Part shown: one piece after another, positions 57,987 to 64,000 of the stretch
Layout: every line of letters begins with the position of its first letter
How positions within the stretch are numbered: position 1 is the first letter of the stretch
NCBI RefSeq assembly: GCF_014196615.1
Contig: NZ_JACIDY010000006.1
Span: 62,001-126,000 of the forward strand
Length of the DNA stretch: 64,000 nt
Reading direction: 5' to 3'
DNA from: Novosphingobium fluoreni
GTDB taxonomy: Bacteria; Pseudomonadota; Alphaproteobacteria; Sphingomonadales; Sphingomonadaceae
Position numbers and translations under genes: made by a program
Notes under the pieces: generated by a model
The model's database searches: none
What the model was told of the DNA's origin: nothing
The model's input: only the letters and a program-made list of their open reading frames with translations

Positions 57987-58053
57987 GGCGCTCTCCGTTA
58001 TCACATCTATCTGATGCAATGCGGCGGATCGGCGGGAGGTTCCCGCTGCCGCG

Positions 58054-58623
58054 TCAAAGCGGGCCGACGCCCCGGACGAAGCGTTCGCGCAACGCGGCCA
58101 GGACGCTGGGCGGTAGCGGTGCCAGCTCGGCAGCCGTCTTGCCCTTGCGCAGTGCCGCGCGATCGCGTTCGGAAGGCTGGGCGACGCACACCCGCACCGG
58201 ACCGCGCCCCCGCTCCCGCATGCCGAGCAGTTCGGCGGCCCCGCGCGAAAGATCGATGATGCGCGTGCGCGAACTGAACGGCCCACGATCGTTGAGCCGT
58301 ACCAGGATGCGTTTCCCCGAGGTGAGCGACGTCACCTCGACATAAGTGGGCAGTGGCAAGGTTGTATGCGCGCCGGTGATCCAGCCGGGGCGAAACTTCT
58401 CGCCATTGGTAACGCGGTTGCCGCTTTCCGAGCCATACCAGCTGGCGTAACCCAGCATGTCATAGCTGGGCTCTGCCGCCGGAACGTAGGTCGTGCCGCG
58501 CACAGTGTAGGGCGGGCCGATCCGCACCGGCGTATCAGTGACCGGGCGATAGTGCCCCCCGCATGCCGCCAGCATGGTGGCGGCGATAAGAGCCATGGAA
58601 AGGTTTCGAAAGCCGTGATGCAT
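58054..58623 (-). CDS. rlpA: RlpA-like septal lipoprotein
   Basis: A 189-residue protein with a lipoprotein signal (lipobox LAAC, Cys21) and a double-psi beta-barrel domain: YASWYGSESGNRVTNGEKF, TSLTSGKRILVRLNDRGPF and RIIDLSRGAAELLGM are RlpA motifs, with NDRGPF holding the catalytic Asp of lytic family members. The C-terminal SPOR domain of the longest family members is absent. RlpA acts on naked glycan strands at the division septum. Confidence 0.93.
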   Translation of the reverse strand: MHHGFRNLSMALIAATMLAACGGHYRPVTDTPVRIGPPYTVRGTTYVPAAEPSYDMLGYASWYGSESGNRVTNGEKFRPGWITGAHTTLPLPTYVEVTSLTSGKRILVRLNDRGPFSSRTRIIDLSRGAAELLGMRERGRGPVRVCVAQPSERDRAALRKGKTAAELAPLPPSVLAALRERFVRGVGPL

Positions 58624-58766
58624 CGCGACGGCTTAAAGCAACGGTCGGCATCTGGCCAAGTCAGGCCGATCTAACTGTTGAAAACCACGGACGGGAATAA
58701 GTCAGTTCGATAACTTAAAGGCAATTAATTACTTTGCCTGGCGCAGATCGATAGGCCGCATGGGCC

Positions 58767-58805
58767 AAAAAGGCAGGGGCGGCGGCACGCACCGCCGCTC
58801 CTGCC
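58767..58805 (-). terminator. Rho-independent terminator of the UrcA-family gene
   Basis: On the minus strand a 14-base GC-rich stem with one mismatch is followed by TTTTT, just downstream of the UrcA-family stop at 58815. Confidence 0.88.
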
Positions 58806-58814
58806 CTATTCAGA

Positions 58815-59171
58815 TCACTGACCCAGCTTGCGCTCGGTGACAGCGGCCATCGCGACGCCGGTGCGGCGCGCGGTCTGGGCGATGGCGAGTTCGCGATTGG
58901 TGGTGGCAAGGGCCAGCGCCTCACGGCGGCAGCGGCGCATCTGTGCCATTTCCTTGAGGTCACGCGAGTCCGCGATGCCGCAAACCGAGCGAACGGCGGA
59001 GTTGATGCGTGCATCGAAACGGCCGCGGCCTTGCGCGCTGGCAAGGTCAAGGTCGCCATACTGCACTTCGCGCGAAACTTCGACGCGGTTGGCATCGACC
59101 GAAGCGGCCGAAGCGGTGGCGGGCAGGGTAACGGAAGCGAGCGCGATGAACGCGAAGGTCTTGAGGGTCAT
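58815..59171 (-). CDS. UrcA-family secreted protein
   Basis: A 118-residue exported protein with a signal peptide (cleavage after AASA near residue 22), followed by the UrcA pattern: VSREVQYGDLDLASAQGRGRFDARI and two conserved cysteines (SVCGIADSRDL and RRCRREAL), which may form a disulfide. UrcA proteins are typical of sphingomonads and some other alphaproteobacteria and have no assigned biochemical role. It uses its own terminator. Confidence 0.88.
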   Translation of the reverse strand: MTLKTFAFIALASVTLPATASAASVDANRVEVSREVQYGDLDLASAQGRGRFDARINSAVRSVCGIADSRDLKEMAQMRRCRREALALATTNRELAIAQTARRTGVAMAAVTERKLGQ

Positions 59172-59639
59172 GAGACAAGGCTTTCCTATCAGGCGGCTCG
59201 CGATGCCAAACATAAGACGGGCAACAGCCATCACACCGAACAACACGCGTTGTCGAAGCGAACAGGCAAAAGCCAACCATCATGTCAGGCAGCACGAACG
59301 GCCGCTCTTCGTCAGAATGACAACTATAGAGGGAATACCAAATGAGTTCTGGCACGCGATCTACAGAAATCGACTTAGATGCGACGCCGATGAACTTCAG
59401 GCTTGTTGCTGGCCGCACTAGACCGCGAAGATGACAGAATCAAGTTCGTAGAAGTATCCATGTGAAAAAAGTTACGAATTGGTGAACGGCTTGGTTTTTC
59501 AGTGATTTGGTATGAAAAAGAGCCGGTTGTCGATCCCGATGCGGCACAGAAACGCAGCGGCGCTGTGACCGTCCAGGCCGCGTTGCAATATCAGGATCGG
59601 CCCCCACATCTTGCGCCACGCCACCGGCTTGACCGACTC
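59172..59639. other. Intergenic region between UrcA gene and uvrA
   Basis: About 470 bases, less GC-rich than the average of the window. Short frames exist, but none has a start site and protein-like composition. A TTGACC at 59629-59634 could be the -35 of the uvrA promoter. I see no RNA gene or repeat. Confidence 0.4.
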
Positions 59640-59654
59640 GAACATTTCCGGAAC
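59640..59654. promoter_or_regulatory. LexA (SOS) operator at uvrA
   Basis: GAAC-N7-GAAC at 59640-59654 is the reverse complement of GTTC-N7-GTTC, the known alphaproteobacterial LexA box. It ends ten bases before the uvrA start codon, so bound LexA would block initiation. DNA damage should induce uvrA. Confidence 0.82.
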
Positions 59655-59664
59655 ACCGCTGCCC

Positions 59665-62649
<2,985 letters not shown>

Positions 62650-62718
62650 AATGCTAGGGTGCATTTACAGCAGCGGTCAGCAACAATAACAATGTGACTG
62701 GACGGTGGGGAGCAATTC

Positions 62719-64000
62719 GTGGCGAAGGCGAGATGGTCGAAGTTCGAAGAGCAGGTACGTGGAGTAGCAGAGCTAGTTTGGCGTTCGCCGTGTAAAGCCC
62801 GCACCATTGCTGGGATCAACTTCGATGGCGTTATCGAGCTTAGCGCAGAAGAGTACGTCATTGTAGAAGCCTCGGTCAGAGAGGACCTGAGGAAAGTTCG
62901 GCAAGACATAGCCAATATAAACGCTGCGCGGCTTACACTAGCTGGCCAAGGTATTGTCTGCCGGGGGTGGATCGTGCTCGATGCCGATCCAACGAAATCC
63001 ATGGAAGCGACAGCACTAACCAGCAAGATTAATATAGCTTCAATCAACAGTTTTGCTGCTAACTTTTTCCAATTTGCAAGATATCTAAATGCAAGGCTTG
63101 AAGCGGCTTTCGGCAGTGCCATCGATCCTATAACAGGTGCGATCGATACCGCCGAGTACGTTCCTGTATCATACATCAACCGAGTAGACGGTCGTGAAAT
63201 CGATATTGCTCGAGTGTGCGACCTGCTTCTTGAAGGTAAAAACATTGTACTGCTTGGCGAGTATGGGTCGGGAAAGAGTCGGTGCATCCGACAAATATTC
63301 TCCTTACTAGCGGTTGATTGGGGGATTACGTTTAAGTTTCCTTTCGCAATTAATTTACGAGAGTGTTGGGGGCTTAAGAGCGGAAAAGAAATTCTCCGAA
63401 GGTCATTGCTTGAGCTTGGCCTAGATGAGCTAGAAGCATCCGCAGTCCGCGTCTTTAACACTAAAAATTGTATCTTGCTCATCGACGGGTTTGACGAGGT
63501 AGGCAGCCAATCGTGGAGCGTTGACGAGGACCGACTGCGTCAACTTCGCGCTCAGGCGGTGAGTGGCGTGAAGGACGCCATTCGCTCCGTCGGCGGCGGC
63601 TGTCTTATTGCCGGACGCGAACACTACTTCTCCTCTGAAGCCGAGATGTTTTCAGCGTTGGGATTAGACAAGAAGAATACAATCGTTCTTCAGGCGAAAG
63701 ATGAGTTCACCGAAGAAGAGATGGAGTCATATTTCGAATTAACGGGCGTTAACGTCGATCTTCCATCATGGTTGCCTAGGCGTCCTCTCATTTGCCAAAC
63801 CATCGCAACGTTGACTGACGACGAACTCGAGAGAATGTTCGGCATTGATAATCAAGACGCCGAGTTTTGGAACCACTTCATAAATGTGCTGTGCGAGCGT
63901 GACGCGCGTATAAACGCTAATTTCGACGCGGGAACCATTTACCAAGTTTTCCTCAAGCTATCCCGTCGTACACGAAACCTTCCAGCGAACGTTGGACCTA
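62719..64000 (+). CDS. NACHT-type NTPase, candidate antiphage protein (3' partial)
   Basis: An open frame of at least 427 codons runs from GTG 62719 to the window end; an in-frame stop at 62695 closes it upstream and GGGGAG lies eight bases before the GTG. Residues 180-187 (GEYGSGKS) form a Walker A; 252-260 (ILLIDGFDE) form a Walker B with the NACHT-type extra acidic residue. Downstream GGGCLIAGREHYF fits the sensor region. Residues 1-165 form a separate N-terminal domain (FDGVIELS, YVIVEASV) with possible nuclease-like character. Codons such as ATA, TTA, CTA and AAT are frequent, unlike uvrA, indicating transfer. NACHT proteins act in bacterial immunity; this gene's role is inferred. Confidence 0.85.
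   Translation, partial: MAKARWSKFEEQVRGVAELVWRSPCKARTIAGINFDGVIELSAEEYVIVEASVREDLRKVRQDIANINAARLTLAGQGIVCRGWIVLDADPTKSMEATALTSKINIASINSFAANFFQFARYLNARLEAAFGSAIDPITGAIDTAEYVPVSYINRVDGREIDIARVCDLLLEGKNIVLLGEYGSGKSRCIRQIFSLLAVDWGITFKFPFAINLRECWGLKSGKEILRRSLLELGLDELEASAVRVFNTKNCILLIDGFDEVGSQSWSVDEDRLRQLRAQAVSGVKDAIRSVGGGCLIAGREHYFSSEAEMFSALGLDKKNTIVLQAKDEFTEEEMESYFELTGVNVDLPSWLPRRPLICQTIATLTDDELERMFGIDNQDAEFWNHFINVLCERDARINANFDAGTIYQVFLKLSRRTRNLPANVGP

Overview
The window reads as chromosomal DNA of a GC-rich alphaproteobacterium, most likely a sphingomonad (Novosphingobium, Sphingomonas or Erythrobacter type). I infer this from protein flavour and from several lineage markers. These are an UrcA-family secreted protein, an NDUFS4-like complex I accessory protein next to a small SRP RNA and dnaX, a 2-oxoglutarate dehydrogenase operon headed by mdh, a GTTC-N7-GTTC type LexA box at uvrA, and complete aerobic (cob) corrin-ring synthesis. 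No species call is possible from sequence reading alone.

Layout. 1-4.4 kb: a 5'-truncated hybrid histidine kinase, a single-domain response regulator, a 2H phosphoesterase, elongator tRNA-Met(CAT), and a membrane diguanylate-cyclase-like protein whose reading frame runs antisense into that tRNA. 4.5-6.4 kb: acetyl-CoA synthetase. 6.4-20.2 kb: an aerobic cobalamin cluster read leftward from a cobalamin riboswitch (cobW, cobN, cobG, cobH, cobI, cobJ, cobL, cobE, cobM, cobB, cobF, bluB). Most stop and start codons in it overlap, and cobK is embedded on the opposite strand, exactly filling the gap between cobJ and cobL. 20.3-25.4 kb: tRNA-Pro(GGG), yajC-secD-secF, a glycosyltransferase and an XRE regulator. 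25.5-31.7 kb: an ABC-F ATPase, a PepSY-like secreted protein with an OmpR-type two-component pair, chorismate mutase, a polyprenyl diphosphate synthase and a small acidic protein. 31.8-40.9 kb: hrpB, an NDUFS4-like gene, SRP RNA, dnaX, ybaB, lon and asd. 41-45 kb: a TonB-dependent receptor facing a flavin-dependent monooxygenase. 45-52.7 kb: the leftward TCA operon mdh-sucD-sucA-sucB-lpd, without sucC. 52.9-59.2 kb: a small conserved protein, a SleB-type hydrolase, a second cobalamin riboswitch with a BtuB-like receptor, an endolysin-like muramidase, an RlpA lipoprotein and an UrcA protein. 59.6-62.6 kb: uvrA. 62.7 kb to the end: a 3'-truncated, visibly AT-richer NACHT-type NTPase gene.

How the parts work together. 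The two cobalamin riboswitches place corrin synthesis (cobW operon) and probable corrinoid uptake (btuB) under the same ligand. yajC-secDF, dnaX-ybaB and mdh-suc-lpd are functional operons. The right end changes character: after uvrA, codon use becomes AT-rich and the gene is a P-loop NACHT ATPase of the kind found in bacterial antiphage immunity. This is the best candidate for an under-described system, but the window cuts it off. The other unusual structures are a paired palindromic repeat inserted in frame inside uvrA, the antisense cobK with a start codon overlapping that of cobL, and a coding frame that terminates on the anticodon of a tRNA gene.
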